Part shown: piece by piece, positions 1-12,000 of the stretch
Position numbering within the stretch: position 1 is the first letter of the stretch
Layout: every line of letters starts with the position of its first letter
Assembly: GCA_001600095.1 (NCBI GenBank)
Contig: BCIX01000002.1
Coordinates: 2,046,001-2,110,000 of the forward strand
Length of the DNA: 64,000 nt
Reading direction: 5' to 3'
Source: Bullera alba
Taxonomy: Eukaryota > Basidiomycota > Tremellomycetes > Tremellales > Bulleraceae
Notes under the pieces: generated by a model
What the model was told of the DNA's origin: nothing
The model's input: only the letters and a program-made list of their open reading frames with translations
The model's database searches: none
Position numbers and translations under genes: made by a program

Positions 1-66
1 CCTGACCATGACAGTCACTCCAAAAGTATCACCGTCGTCCTCGCCCGGATGGTCCGCCTCGGATAG

Positions 67-2192
67 ATGTCAGAGGTCCTGCTACCTCTGGCCTTGCTGG
101 GGGCCCTGATTGTCTCTCTTGATCGGCTGGTCAGACGCGGTCAAACGTCCTCGCACCTGCCATCTCATCGGCTATCCAGACCGGTCTTCACCAAACCCGG
201 CTGGAGCGTGGAACTGAATAGACTTTCGATCTCGATATACACAAAAGCGCTGAATGATCTGCCATCGCAAATAACGAGGACACTGCCACGCCATGTTACG
301 AGACTGTACGATATAGGAGCGATAGTGGGGATAGTAGGGGTCGCAGGGGCCGTCTTCAGTGGACTGTGGGCCGTGAAGGATGTTTGGGCCACTGTATGGC
401 TCGAAGCGGGTCTTCATGCCGGAGAGACCATCATCAAAGGGGATGAAAAAGCTGTCAATCTACTGAGGAGAGCGATGAACAATATAGCACCGGTCGGGGA
501 CAACGGCGAGCAATCTGGACTCGCACCGCTGGTAAGTTGGGGTATCTCAGCGCAGGGAACCAAGCTGACTTGTCTAAAAGATTCCCGGAGTCACTGTACC
601 TCTGTCACATTTTCCGACCATAGTGCTAGCTCTTGTTGCCAACCAGCTCTTCCACGAGCTAGGCCATGCGCTGTCTGCAAGCTAGTAAGAAACCCCTCCA
701 TCTGCTCTCGCCAGCACTCTCGCTAATCCACCCGCAGTGACGGTATGAGCCCATCTCGACTCAGCTTTAGCCTTCACTATCTTCTTCCATCGATGATAGT
801 TTCGTTCCCGAAGTCGGTAGACAGGGCTGCCGTGTAGGTGATACCTTTGAGCGCAAGAATATCCAACTGAGCTGATACAACTTTAACAGTAAGGTCAGAT
901 TGCGTCTCGCTTCAGCGGGATCCTGGCACAATCTCATCACATACATCAGTATCTGGTCTCTGGCTCTGGGTGGACTGGGCAGCATATGGTGGTCAGATCT
1001 CAGCGATGTTGGCCGAGTGGTTTTGTCTGTTGATCCTGTAAGCAGGCTCGATGTCCATCAACCGATTATCAAGCTGATATGCTTCAAGGCATCACCGCTA
1101 CACGGACATCTAAAGCCTGGCCAGCTCATCACACATTTGGATGAGGTACCGATTGGCAATCGAGGGGAGGACATCTGGTCTGGGTATCTTCGGAGCTCAG
1201 AATCTCCTGATCCTGATAGGGGATGGTGTATTTTGTCAAAGTCGTTCGAAGGTGAGCCCTCACTCCGTTATCCGCAGAGAAGAAGTCCGTGTTGAGTCTC
1301 GAAATCTTCAGGACTGCCTCTTGCGCCTTGTGCCGACCACGCCGGTATTGCTTTCGTACCCATCAACCCGGAACCTCCGGTCACAGACCAGAGCCATTGC
1401 CTTAACCCGCATCTGGTGCTAGAGATTCCATCAGCTCAGTGCCCCTGCCCCGGAGACAAATGGACCTGTGTGCGACCACATGCCGACGAGAACGTGCTTC
1501 GGATTCAGCTAGAAGGGAGCAAGAACGGCCGCGGCAACTTTGTCCTGTGGTCTGGCGACAGGCAGACAGTCCTGGAGGATGTCGTGGTCGGTACAACCAA
1601 GCCGATCATCTTCGATTCGCTAGTTCGTTGGGTCGCTTTGTTCATCCAGTGAGTCTCAGCCATCAATTGAATGGACGCGAGCCCTGATAGTCTGAACAGG
1701 TACATGTCGACAATAGCATTCTCATTGTTCATCTTCAATCTACTACCACTACCTTCCGCGGACGGATCTCACGTGTTCCGTGCCGTACTTGATTTGATGC
1801 CCTCACGAACGCCTTCCCCACGAACCACTCCTGTACCCACGCAGAAGCCGTTCCAAGCGACTTTGTCATCGGTCACAACGGCCGCTTCACCTGTATACAC
1901 ATCGTCATCGCGGCTCAACTCGCCAAACGTTCCCACGTCCTCGAGGCTCAACACACCTACTATTAGCATGTTCCGACAATTCGAGCTGCACAGCGATGAT
2001 GACGACTCTGATGACGGCGATGGAGATTACGAGTCTGACGAAGAGAATACTGGGGGAAGGGGGATTGGCAGAAGGTCGAAGGAGGGGGCTTGGAAATCGA
2101 AGCTGAGGAGGGGAGTAGAGATGGGTACTATGGGTATAGCAGGGGCATGGGCGGCGGGCTGGGCGATGTTGGCTTTACTGCGCTCGAGCTAA
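67..2192 (+). CDS. Membrane-embedded site-2 protease (S2P, M50 family)
   Basis: Intramembrane zinc metalloprotease of the S2P family, which releases membrane-bound transcription factors such as SREBP in the Golgi/ER. About seven to eight exons can be joined. Exon 1 (67-531) and exon 2 (from 581) meet at GTAAGT...AAAAG, and exon 2 carries the zinc-binding motif HELGH (LFHELGHALSA, about 650-680). Further exons give the S2P signature RLASAGSWHNL (about 900-940), a PDZ-like stretch (PLHGHLKPGQL, about 1098) and a Cys-rich loop (CPCPGDKWTC, about 1439-1470). The last exon has the second metal-ligand motif NLLPLPSADG (about 1740-1765). Several hydrophobic segments agree with a polytopic protein. 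The tail contains an Asp/Glu-rich run before a final hydrophobic helix ending at 2192. The start is the first in-frame ATG. In Cryptococcus the homologue (Stp1) acts in the SREBP hypoxia/sterol pathway; that role here is inference from the family. Confidence 0.88.
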
Positions 2193-2613
2193 TCATGGGG
2201 GTCGTCTTTGCTTGGGTCATTTTGGGCTTTTCTGGGGTACGGTATGTCGTATGCAATGGTGCATCACGCAAGCATTCAAACATCCAGATGGGCTAGAACG
2301 CGCAAGTACTGAAGCTTTGTGGGTGAAATTCCATAGTGTAACCCGTTGACTGATCGACCGTGCTGGCTAGGACGCCTTTCACTACAGTACTCGTACCTTA
2401 CACCACTTGGAACCTTCTCCTCTTGCCATCACTAGCCTCAAACATATAGCTCACCCCGGCCTCGTTGTCGTGAGGCACGACCTGATCCGGTTATCCCCGA
2501 CGGCTGACGGGATGTCAGGCTGTATATACTCGTACTTACAACTCCAAGACCCATAGCCTACCTGCTCTTCTCATCCATACCGCTCACAGCACACCCATCA
2601 TCAACAAACCAAC
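2193..2613. other. Intergenic region, probable promoter of the coiled-coil gene
   Basis: 420 bases without a recognisable gene. A TATA-like stretch (tgtatatact, about 2521) lies roughly 90 bases upstream of the next ATG. Nothing else stands out. Confidence 0.4.
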
Positions 2614-4521
2614 ATGGCAAAGTTGAAGCAGGCTCGAGTGACTGAGGCTAGGGCCGGTCTATCCGCCCTACTGCCTGCCCAGCTTCGCCCATTGGTCGTT
2701 CAGTTCGACCTACCATCAGCAACAATCCTCGGCCACCAAGAGCGTCGTCTGGCGGAGCTGGAGGCCGCTGTCGCCAACATTCTCCTCTTGATAGCCGGTC
2801 CTGCTGAGGCGGCTGACGACAACACGACCTCGGCGGAACACAATACAGATGCCCAGTCCACCACCACTGCTACATACGGCATTACTACACCCAAGGTTGT
2901 CTCACCTCAGCCTCTAGGTCATGGTGACCTGTGCAACATTGTGAAGCAGGAGGTGAAAACGAAGGTGTCCGAAATCGATGTGCAGTTGCAAAAGAACCTG
3001 AAGAATTTTCACAGCGACTATTGATACGGCCAAAATCAGTAACCTCCTACACAGCAAGAAGACGTTCAAAAAGGAGATTGTTGAGGAGTTACACCGTGCG
3101 GGACATCGAGTATGCACCGGTGCGCCTGAAAACTGGGAGAAGAGGCTGGAGGTCATGAGTGAGAGGGCCTACCGGGATGGATTCCGAGATGGCTTGAGGG
3201 AATTGGTCAGCCAAGAGGTTCGAAAGCACCTGACACCGGCCCTCGAAAGCATTATCCATGATAGAATCACATCAGAGACGGCCATGGCGGGGAAGCCACT
3301 ACGAGAATTGGCAAGTCAAACTCAGAGAGCTCTAGAGGAAGGCCGATCTGTTCGAGACGATCTGAGGAACGAGAAAGTCATTATCACCAAGTTGGTGAAG
3401 TACATCAAAGACTATGACCAGCGAGTCAAGGAGGAGACGGCAGCTCTCAAGGATGTTCCGAAGGCGATCGAAAGTGCCAAGGCGGAGATCAAGGCTATGG
3501 TCAGCCGAAACACAAAAGTGATAGAGAAGGCAATCAAAGACCTCGAGAAAGCCGCCAAAAAGCCCTCGACCCAGATCGCCAAACTCGAGACCAAAGCCTT
3601 CGACGAGGCTGTACTGCGACTCGACGAAAAGGTCGCGGATGCCGTAGCAAACATCAAGCAGGCCGAGGTGGCTAGTGTCGAGGTTCTCGCCGTCGCTTCC
3701 GCCTCCGTGCAGCAGTCTATCGACCGACTGAAGCTCGCAACCGCCGACGCCGAGGTCACCGCAGCGACGTTCGAAACGGGGCTCAAGGAGACCGTCGAGC
3801 ATGGTCGACTAGTGGACACCCGACTCCAGAACTCAATCGAAATGCTTGCCGCCAAGGAGGAGGAAGTGAAGGAAGCCCAGACGGTGATTGTGTCAGCAAG
3901 AGACTTGGAGCAGACTTCCATCGACACGCGAGCCAAGGTGGAGAGACAGGTCGACTTGGCTAGAGACGAGATCATGAAGGAGATGGTGAGGAGCATCAAG
4001 GCGGTCTTCCTCGCCGGTCAGATGACCACTTCACCGGCCAACGACAGGCCCGTTGGTGTACCGGACTTCAAAAGCCAACTCAGCACCACTTTAGCTGAAA
4101 GGATTGCCAACACGCCACCAGCTCAAGCCGCCCAAGACGGTGTCAGAATCGACGACGGCTTTTCAGGAATGGTGAAGCTGCAGGACGAAAGAAAGTCCAG
4201 AGCTCATGATGGCAAACAATCCGATTGGAAGATCAAGGACAGGAAGGAGAAAGGAAAGGGGAGGGAGGCTCCGGGAGTAGATCAGCACCCTCCCGTGAAG
4301 ACGTGGTCCGCCGAGTGGAAGGCTTCCACAGGTGAGCGAAGACCTGGCCGCTCGACAAAGATTCCGTCAAACACGTGTTCATCGAACGCAGTACTGACGG
4401 AATTGAAGCTGTAGATCAGACCCAAACGCACCGATACAAGCGATCTGCAAGCAGTGGGCCTTCCGGCGGCGTTGTGTATTACCCTCCCGGCAGCGGCCCC
4501 GATTCAGATTCGATGGTATGA
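2614..4521 (+). CDS. Coiled-coil protein of unknown function
   Basis: Not recognised as a known family. The first block (2614-3022) is open and ends in a helical Lys/Glu-rich stretch. The second block, open from about 3017 to 4331, is almost entirely charged heptad-like sequence (long coiled coil, Ala/Glu/Lys-rich) followed by a basic KDRKEKGKG run. A clean intron (GTGAGC at 4332 to TGTAG at 4414, CTGAC branch site) leads to a final exon with many Ser/Gly/Pro and a stop at 4519-4521. The two blocks are in different frames around 3014-3024. Either a 91-nt intron (2924-3014) joins them, or an indel has broken the gene: helical coding sequence seems to continue right up to the frame change. A structural or cytoskeletal/nuclear coiled-coil role is plausible but unsupported. 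Confidence 0.65.
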
Positions 4522-5045
4522 CCCCGGTTCAGATTCGATGCTCAAACGACGTTGGGGTGAGTGATTGGTCCAATTCTGCAGCGAGTAAACCTTTAACCAT
4601 TGCGATTGGATAGATCATTGCAAGATGGAGCGCTTCAGCTTAACAAGCCAACTGGTTTGTCGAGATGACACGGTGGACGGAGATCGAGAGATATGACGAG
4701 CGATCAATACTATAGCTACGCGAAAGACGTCATTCATGCATACGATGGCTGCCTGATGCTAGATCCCAAGTAGTCACTGATGTCGCGTCGGATTGAACAA
4801 GGGGTGGACGAGAGAAAGTAGAGTGGGAAAAATAGCTAAAACTGGATAAGCGAAACCGAAGTGTTTGAAAGTATGACCGAAGGATGAAAAGGAGACACAA
4901 GAGGCTAGTCGAAATCAAAGGCCGAGAAAGGGAAGCCAGGACAGGTTGAGCGCTATATTTCCAAGAAATGATCCGTTGAAATACCGAAACTGTTTGATGC
5001 GATGTTTGATTGGGTTGGTTGCTTGATATGATGCTAATGCGGGCT
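4522..5045. other. Convergent intergenic region
   Basis: The 3' flanks of the coiled-coil gene and the BTG-like gene. Nothing recognisable; the short open frames here have no family signature. Confidence 0.4.
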
Positions 5046-6705
5046 TTATGCCGAGCTGATTCTCGGGGTGCCGGTTCGTGGGATGGGTGGTGGGGCCATT
5101 CCGACACCGACGCCAGGCCATGTTGGTGGGTTGCCGCCATAGACTGGGCCAGAGGGCTGAAGGCTGCCGAAGGGACCCATGATGGGTCCTCCGACTCCCG
5201 GCTGGCCAAGGTGTCCGAGGTATGTGGGCATAATCCTTCGTCTGGTTCGCACCTTTCGAGCACCACCGTTGGCATTGGGTCCAAGTGCCGAAGTCAGAGC
5301 TCGTGACGCGAGAGAGATCGATGGTGACCGCGACCTATCATAGGTTTGACGATTTTGCGACATGACAGAGCTAGGTCTGGAAGCTCCTCCTCCTCCACCT
5401 AGCTTCACTCCACCGCCCATCACGGTGACGTTACCGCCGTCGTATGGAGTGACAGTCGGCGTTGTGGAAGTAGCGCCGCCGGGGGTGGTGGAGTCTCGTG
5501 GTCCACTAGGTGATGGAGTCCTGCCACGTAGAGGTGGCGCGGTCTGGCTTCCAGGGTGGGTCTGGGTCGGAGTCGGTGATTTGCTCGAGATCGGGCCACC
5601 GAAGGGGTCTGCCGATGGTGGACGCGACCCTGGTGTAAGGAGCTGCGCCGCACTGGCTTCAGATACCGACGAAGCAACTGAGCTAGTCGATCCAGTACCA
5701 GAACCCCGGTGGGACGCGTTGATTGGCTTGGAAGTGGACATCATCGGTGTGGAGGAGCCGCGCGGCTGATTTTCGTCGTTTTCTGCGCAGGAACTGAAGT
5801 ATGCTGAATCTCGGCTCCACGAAAGGTCTGAATGTGCCGGGGATGGCGTCCTGGCGAGCGCGAAGGAAGGCAACAGTGTGGCGGACGAAGATGAGTCGTG
5901 GTCTGGCACCGTGCTCGGGTGGTGATTCGCGGGTGTAGGGGGTATGGCGAACACAGCTGGAAGTGGAATAGGTGCTCTGATAGGAATTGCGCGAGACGCA
6001 CGCGCCGGAGTGGTGCCGACTCCGGGAGACGTGACGTTGTCGCCCGAAGTGGTGGTCGACGTAGACGGCACGGCAAGTCTAGGAGATGATGATGATTGCC
6101 AAACGAGAGTGAACGGTTCTAATCACGGATGGTCAGTATTTGTAAGCGTAATGGAACGCGATTTTGGTCGACCTACCTCTGATGACTTTGGTCACCTCGA
6201 ATCCATGATCCTCCCATTCCCAAGCACCATATCTCCAGATCACTGTTCCAGGATCACACCAAGCCTCCCACAAGTCTCTTCTGCCTCGTCCTTCCTCGTC
6301 CGCGTCGTTTCCCACAGGTCTCGCCAAAGCTTTCCGCCAAACTGCCTCCTTCACTCCCGCGGCCTGTGCGCATTTCCTCAACGGCCTGGGAAGGCCTCTG
6401 TCCGCGTCACATATGAGAGACCTGAATCCAGAGCCGTGCTGAGGGTGTTCAACGTCCCACGAGGGAGTGTACAGCTCGGTCAAAGTGGAGTCCAGGTATA
6501 CCCGAAGAGCTGCTAGTGTCTCTGGCGGATACAGTTTGGCCAGCGGGGCGAGAAGATGATTGATAAGGCTGGACAATGCAGTTGGTAGAGTCAGGTCGAG
6601 ATCGAGACCGTTCAGACCCTGCACTGTCTGAGGTGGAAGCGCTGGAGACGGGATCGGCGAGGTGATATCCAGCGTTTGGAGCTTATTCGCCACGTCATCC
6701 GACAT
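5046..6705 (-). CDS. BTG/Tob (anti-proliferative) domain protein
   Basis: 533-residue protein from two exons: 6705-6177 and 6118-5046, with an intron that starts GTAGGT, has a CTGACC branch site and ends TTAG. Residues about 30-175 form a BTG/Tob domain: an N-terminal helical part (LTTALSSLINHLLAPLAKLY-like), box A around HPQHGSGFRSLICD, then a CDPGTVIWRYGAWEWEDHG box-B-like strand. In animals this domain binds the CAF1 (Pop2/Caf1) deadenylase and so drives mRNA decay. The remaining about 350 residues are Ser/Pro/Thr/Gly-rich and probably disordered, as in animal Tob. BTG proteins are missing from the common model yeasts, so the fungal copy is of interest. The second acceptor candidate at 6079 gives a wrong frame and was discarded. 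Confidence 0.82.
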
Positions 6706-7310
6706 CGCGAATGATGAGAATTGTATGGGAATTGGTGTTTATGATCTTTCAAGCATTACGCTGGCTGCTGATATCGCGTCGACAAGCGACTTGTGGTTTG
6801 CAGTCGATTTGCCAGAGGGGCGGATGATAGTTGACAAAGCGAACAGGAATCAGTCTGTGAGAGGGGTCTTTAGCCCGTAATGAGCATTTTTTCTCTCACA
6901 CAAGAAGCGGCAGGTCTAAAGATCACTTACGCTGCAAGACGGTGGGTATGATGATGAGGCGAGACGAGAGAAGGTAGTGAAAGGATCGAGTATGCCGTAT
7001 GATAGAGGTGGTTATCCAAAGGATTGCATCGACTTGGATGCTCGTTTGGGAAAGGGCTTTGGCGGTGTCAGACACAAACACACTGAAAACATTACGTAAT
7101 CTGGTTTTTACCCTGGCCTCGGCGAATCCATGTCACGTGGCTCAGCGTGGCACCCTGAGCCTGGGCGAGACTGGAGCTTTCCACAACACGCCCGATGCAC
7201 GATGCATTGCACTGCCACATCAGTGGAGAGCGCATGATATGATGCATGTAGTGTAGACCGACAAGGCTGCGCGCAAGCCATGAACATATGTTGCATGTCA
7301 CATAGGCCTT
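6706..7310. other. Upstream region of the BTG-like gene
   Basis: About 600 bases between the start of the BTG-like gene and the 3' end of the SWS1-like gene. It should hold the BTG promoter and perhaps a 5'UTR intron (CTTGCAG at about 6933 read on the minus strand). No gene is supported. Confidence 0.4.
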
Positions 7311-8292
7311 TTACTCAACTTTCACTCGTTCATCATGCCTTGCCGGAGTGGAGGACGCCAAACCGAGCAAACCCACCACCCCTTCATTGCTGATGGTAGT
7401 GGTGACCTCTCGACCCATTTGATGCGCCAGTACAACCGCCAACAGATGTTTGCACTGATCCTGGATCAGCCAAATCTGCTTGTATCATGTGATGTGATGC
7501 GCGGAGGAGAACGCAGGGTAACTCACAAAGACGTTCCTCTCGCCAGACAGCGAGTTGTAGGCAAAACCCGGACAGGGACAATACATGCCTTGAAATGCCT
7601 GAACGTAAGATAGAGGGTCACCTTGAGGATTTTCATTTCCGCCAGCGGTCGGATCGGATGGCTTCTGAGCTGTGTCATGCTCAGTCGAGTTCTCCGGGGA
7701 TGCTGGATCCATAGTAGCATCCATATGATGTTCGGCCGCGTTCATTGCCCCTCGTGTAGGAGATTGTGCATTCGCAGTAGGTGAGAATGATCGAGGGGGG
7801 TTGAGGTAGAGGGTGTAAGGTAGTCCCGTTGACGAGGTGACCTGGAGGTTTGGTCAGTACTCGATCAGACGTGACAGAAGACTTTGGATAGCATGAAGGA
7901 TAGTGGATGAGGATAGATCAGCTGAGAGGCTCACTTGAAAGACTGTTCGTCCATTATTAAGGTTCACCTTGACCACTTCCAGCCAGTCAGTACAACTTCC
8001 GCGTAGATCCTCCAATCAAAAATCGCACCTTCTCTTCTGTCTAGAAGCTGAAGGGCGGAAGTCAACATGGATCCGAAAACCGCCTCCAGCTGGAGGAGTA
8101 ACGTGGTGTCGACTAGAGCCATGGTCAGTTCGATGATGAGATTTGATAGAAGACTCCATGAGCATGCCTGAGCAAAGATGTACAGTTGTGCAGTTGTGAG
8201 AAGAAGGCATACGCACCATCTGTCGGTGTCGATGGGAGAGATGATATGAGTGTGGAGGCCAGGTGAAGGAAGTCGATTGATGGCGCTATCAT
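7311..8292 (-). CDS. SWS1: SWIM zinc-finger protein, SWS1/ZSWIM7 homologue
   Basis: Probable Shu-complex subunit that helps Rad51 filament formation in homologous recombination. Five exons (8292-8217, 8112-8029, 7975-7935, 7841-7527, 7475-7311) keep one frame and give 226 residues, somewhat longer than human ZSWIM7 because of an insert of about 40 residues (Asp/Ser/Pro-rich, around MDPASPENSTEH) before the zinc finger. The SWIM motif C-x-C-x(n)-C-x-H is visible as YCPCPGF...DQCKHLLAVVLAHQ, split by the last intron between the two halves. The upstream region FGSMLTSALQLLDRREG...NNGRTVFQV matches the family's N-terminal part. The start at 8292 is the first ATG of exon 1 in frame; a longer open frame upstream lacks family similarity. 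Confidence 0.85.
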
Positions 8293-8830
8293 CGCTCCTC
8301 TCGCGCTTCTGACCACGTCAGGTGGAGGGCATTTCTTGCAGTCTCTTAATACAGAGGTCCGGGCAGCTGTGTAGCTGGCAGGAGTTTTACTTGTCTTGAG
8401 CGACTGCAGGCGGACGATAGGCAAGTCAGACCAAGTCCGGTCCAGGACTCCAGAGTGATATCTGGCTTGCAGCTGCGATCCCCCGGACCGGTCAGATCTC
8501 TCCCGATCTACCACGTGGTCTTGATTTGCCACCCGCCACCCTGCTGCCACGAGGTAAACGTTAGCTCCGTTGTACGAGGCGAGAGAAGAGAGTACCCGGT
8601 GGTGACCTGCTCGAAGCTAACATCGACTGCGCTCAAGACACCTTGACCGACTACGTATCTTGGACCAAACACAGCACGCCGTCTTCATCCTATCGCACAA
8701 GCAAGCTACCTCGGAAGTCCAGCAGGCCAACGGACTGTGCGACCTTGCAACTCGACCTCGTCACGAATCGAAGTCCCAGTACCATCGTATAGTCTTCTTT
8801 CGGACGACAGCTGCAACCTCACTTACCACT
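8293..8830. promoter_or_regulatory. Divergent promoter region SWS1-like / VPS60-like
   Basis: 538 bases between two divergently transcribed genes, so both promoters must lie here. No specific element can be named. Confidence 0.5.
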
Positions 8831-9946
8831 ATGAACAGAGTGATCTTGTTGTCGCTCCCAAAGCTTGAAGTAAGCTGACTCTTCGATAGATCTTCGGCTC
8901 CGGCAAAGCAAAGCCCAAGCCCAGTCTGACAGACGCAATCTCGTCCGTGAGTTCAGCGTATCCTGGCGATAGAGAAGATCACTAAGTCGGCTCCCGGCAA
9001 CTATAGACCGACACGCGTATCGGATCGATAGAAGTCAAGATCAAGAAGCTAGATGCAGAGCTATCGGCATTCAAGGCGCAAATGGCCAAATTGCGAGATG
9101 GCCCAGGAAAGGTGAGTGAGCCGTAGAACTAGATGCGGTCCTTTGCTCTCGGGAAGCTGATGAATATGCTCAGAATGCCGTCCAGCAAAGAGCGCTCAGG
9201 ACTCTCAAGCAGAAGAGGATGTACGAGAACCAGCTATTGCAGCTTCAGCAACAGACGTGGAACATGGAGCAAGCCGCTATGACTACGGAAAACCTGAAGA
9301 ACACCGTGAGTAGCGCTTAGCACATGTCAAGCCTCTGTCCAACCGAGAGGCTTGTACCTCTGCCTTGTCGGCCACTTCTGCCCATCCAAACCCATGTCTC
9401 ATGCACAGACACCGCTGACATACTTCGGCCGAAGATGGCGACTGTAGATGCAATGAAGGTCGCCAATAAGGAGATGAAGAAGCAGTACAAGGGGATTGAT
9501 ATCGACAAGATCGAAGTGAGTGGCATCGGAATCTTGCGAGCAGATCTTGTACTGATCATCTTTCAGAGCATCCACTATGACATGGAAGACCTAATCGAGC
9601 AGGCCAACGAGATTCAGGAATCGTTAGGCAGGAGCTATGGTGTGCCAGATGAGGTTGATGAGGCGGATCTGCAAGCAGGTCAGTTTGCGTGCTCCGATTG
9701 CATCATTGCGTTCATCACTGAATCGAGGTCCCAGAGCTCGACGCTCTTGGTATGGATGACGAGCTAGTTGGCGAGGGCGAAACACCGAGTTATCTCCAAG
9801 ATGCAACGGCCTTGCCCGACTTTGTGGACACGGCACCTCTGGAGGCCAGCCATGTGAGTGGGCAGCTGGCTTTTTGACCTTCATGGTACTGAAGCTGACA
9901 TTGTTCGAAGGAGACCAATGGCCTGACCGCAGAAGTCGCCCGCTGA
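8831..9946 (+). CDS. VPS60: ESCRT-III accessory subunit Vps60/CHMP5
   Basis: Snf7-family protein of the endosomal ESCRT-III machinery, acting with Vta1 to stimulate the Vps4 ATPase. Eight exons (8831-8839, 8890-8946, 9007-9111, 9174-9305, 9435-9515, 9567-9678, 9735-9853, 9911-9946) give 216 residues, the usual family length (about 220). The first exon codes only MNR; the second continues [19 protein letters not shown], the classic CHMP5 N terminus. Later landmarks are [49 protein letters not shown] and the acidic [11 protein letters not shown], all in the expected order. Intron 1 is 50 nt with a CTGAC branch site. The Vps60 partner VTA1 is also in this window (33.9 kb). Confidence 0.93.
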
Positions 9947-10437
9947 TCATCGACTTCGATACCCAAGCCGCGAGCCCGTGCCGCACGCGAGGCTGTATGC
10001 CCCCGCAACGTCATGAGCAGGCTGCGACAGTGACCGTGTGCGATATAGTAATGATCACAGAGGCAAAGAAGTCATATTGGACATTGTCCAAACGAGAGCT
10101 TGGAGGAGTGACATGGAGATATCAAATATCGAGGTTGTACACTACGATTATGTACCAAAGATCCACCATCGCGGGCGTTGTTCGCCTTGCGTACATGAAG
10201 ACTATACTATTGCATCAGTATCGTATCGCAGGACGCCGGTGAAAGGGATGCTCACCATGTGCAGGCTCAATAGAAATTTGGGCCGATGTCTCATCGATAT
10301 CTGAGCTGTGCTCTGAAGGGCGCCGTAGGCCATTTGACTGTCCCACTGTGAGAGCCGCCATAGGCAGAGCAGACTGGCAGCAGGCCGTGCTTGGCAGAGC
10401 GGGATGCGATGGAGCGTAGTCGGGGCGATGATCGCCT
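9947..10437. other. Convergent intergenic region
   Basis: About 490 bases between the 3' ends of VPS60 and the LTO1-like gene. Open frames exist but overlap on both strands and show no family match; nothing supported. Confidence 0.4.
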
Positions 10438-11132
10438 TCAGAAACGTAGTCGCCTGGTATCCACGCCTTTCATTGGACCTTCAATACCTTCAACCACACC
10501 ACTGTTGCTGGAATCGTCTTGGTCGTTCGCGGCGTCCATACCCAACTTGTCCGAGGCGACGAGCCGGGGGCGGACATTGACCGAGGTACATAGCAAACGA
10601 TATCGCGCCCGGATCGATGACATGAGGTTGGAGAGGTCTGGCTCTGCGGCCGATTTGTCTTCCACCTGGACAACGATCTCTTCTTCGACGGTCGCTTTGC
10701 CCGGAGTTGTGGTTGGTGTCGGATTAGTCGTGGGGAAAGTTGCTATCAGATTTAGCAGTATCAAAGCATGTCCTAGAGCTCTGTAATGACAAGGTCAGTA
10801 CAGTAGGCGGGTTCCTCATTATAGCCAGCCGGCATGATGACTTACCTAGAGTCCTTCCCTCTTCCACCCTCTTTCACACCCTTGGCTTCCTGTACATCCC
10901 GCCAAAACTCGCCAAAGCCCTCATAGAAGCCTACTTCCTCCCAGATCTCAAAAGCCTTCTCCCGTCCCAGCTCCCTGCCTTCGAATGTACCGTGTAGTTG
11001 CCCATGGTCAAAGCCTTCCCGATACCCCTGCTCGTAAAACCTAACGCAGTGAGCGAATATCGCAACGCAGGGCCGGAGGATCACTCACCGTCCCTCCGCG
11101 TTGTTCAGATCGTCGAAGAGATCCTCGCTCAT
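10438..11132 (-). CDS. LTO1: LTO1/ORAOV1-like Fe-S assembly adaptor
   Basis: LTO1 works with Yae1 to deliver Fe-S clusters to the ribosome-recycling ATPase Rli1/ABCE1. Three exons (11132-11089, 11040-10846, 10780-10438) give 193 residues. The N terminus MSEDLFDDLNNAEGRFYEQG leads straight into the deca-GX3 type repeat of the Yae1/LTO1 family (GYREGFDHGQLHGTFEGREL, then GREKAFEIWEEVGFYEGF). The C terminus has the LTO1 region SNLMSSIRARYRLLCTSVNV. An in-frame ATG at 11267 would add 45 residues without family similarity; the ATG at 11132 matches the usual start. Intron donors GTGAGT and GTAAGT are canonical. Confidence 0.88.
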
Positions 11133-12000
11133 CACGACTAGGGTACAAGAACTGCTGTGTTTAGGTGTCGGTGGCTGCTGATGCGCATGTACGGGACCAA
11201 TGAGGCGCAGTGGACGGAGTAGATCAAGGTCAGGAGCTAGAGGTGCCGTCGAGCGATCGAATGCCAACTTTTCGACGATGTTTCAATAATACGTTCGCGC
11301 GTGCAAGGGCTTTTGGCTCTGTCTCGCTCTAGCGGTTCCGGACAGGTCTATAGATTAGATCACTGCACAAAAGTGCTCTAGTTCGACGCTAAGTTAGCCA
11401 TACCTCAGAACTCTGACCGCTGAAACAAAAGGATAACTCTAATGCATCATCTGGAAGAGTTGAGCTCCTCTCGCCCCCCAGCGAGACCTGGTTCGGGATT
11501 TCCATGTCTCGTCGGGAACCGTTACTAGCTACTTCCTATGACTGCTTCCTACCTCCTCATTCCTCTCTGGCATAGCGATCACACTCACCCATACACGTCT
11601 TTCCCGCGCCAGTCTGGTAAGCAGTAGTGTATAAGGCAGAAAGAATACTGGGGAAAGGTCTGAAGCCAATCACTCACTGTGGCTCGTCCCTAGAACACAG
11701 AAGAAACACGCTGAACTCGCATCCAGTACACAATCCACGCAAGACTACTCCATGACCTTGTACCATCGGATACAGGCTTGCCAAACGGATATGACCAAGT
11801 GATAGATCGTGTCGAGCGCCGCGTATCATATGATGCAAGGTCATAAAGTAGGCTTACAGAGAGCCGGGGGCCTTCGCGACCGTCAACGGGTGTTTGATGA
11901 CGCTGAGACTGGTCAGAATCATTACCTGATAGTGTTGATCGGTCATACGAAAGGCGATATGATGGAAGCCCCGATGACAACGCCCAAGAAGATGAAAAGC
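11133..12000. other. Gene-poor region upstream of LTO1-like gene
   Basis: No supported gene over about 870 bases. It should contain the LTO1 promoter at its left end; the right end merges into the decayed island. Confidence 0.4.

Noticed and set aside
3412..3999. Ser/Ala-rich antisense frame in the coiled-coil gene
   Set aside because: A shadow of the Lys/Glu/Ala-rich coil on the plus strand.
6079..6118. Alternative acceptor TCCTAG at 6079 in the BTG-like gene
   Set aside because: It puts the second exon in a wrong frame; the acceptor ending at 6119 keeps the 357-residue C-terminal frame open.
11133..11267. N-terminal extension of LTO1 from ATG 11267
   Set aside because: In frame, but Pro/Leu-rich without family similarity; ATG 11132 matches the normal N terminus.
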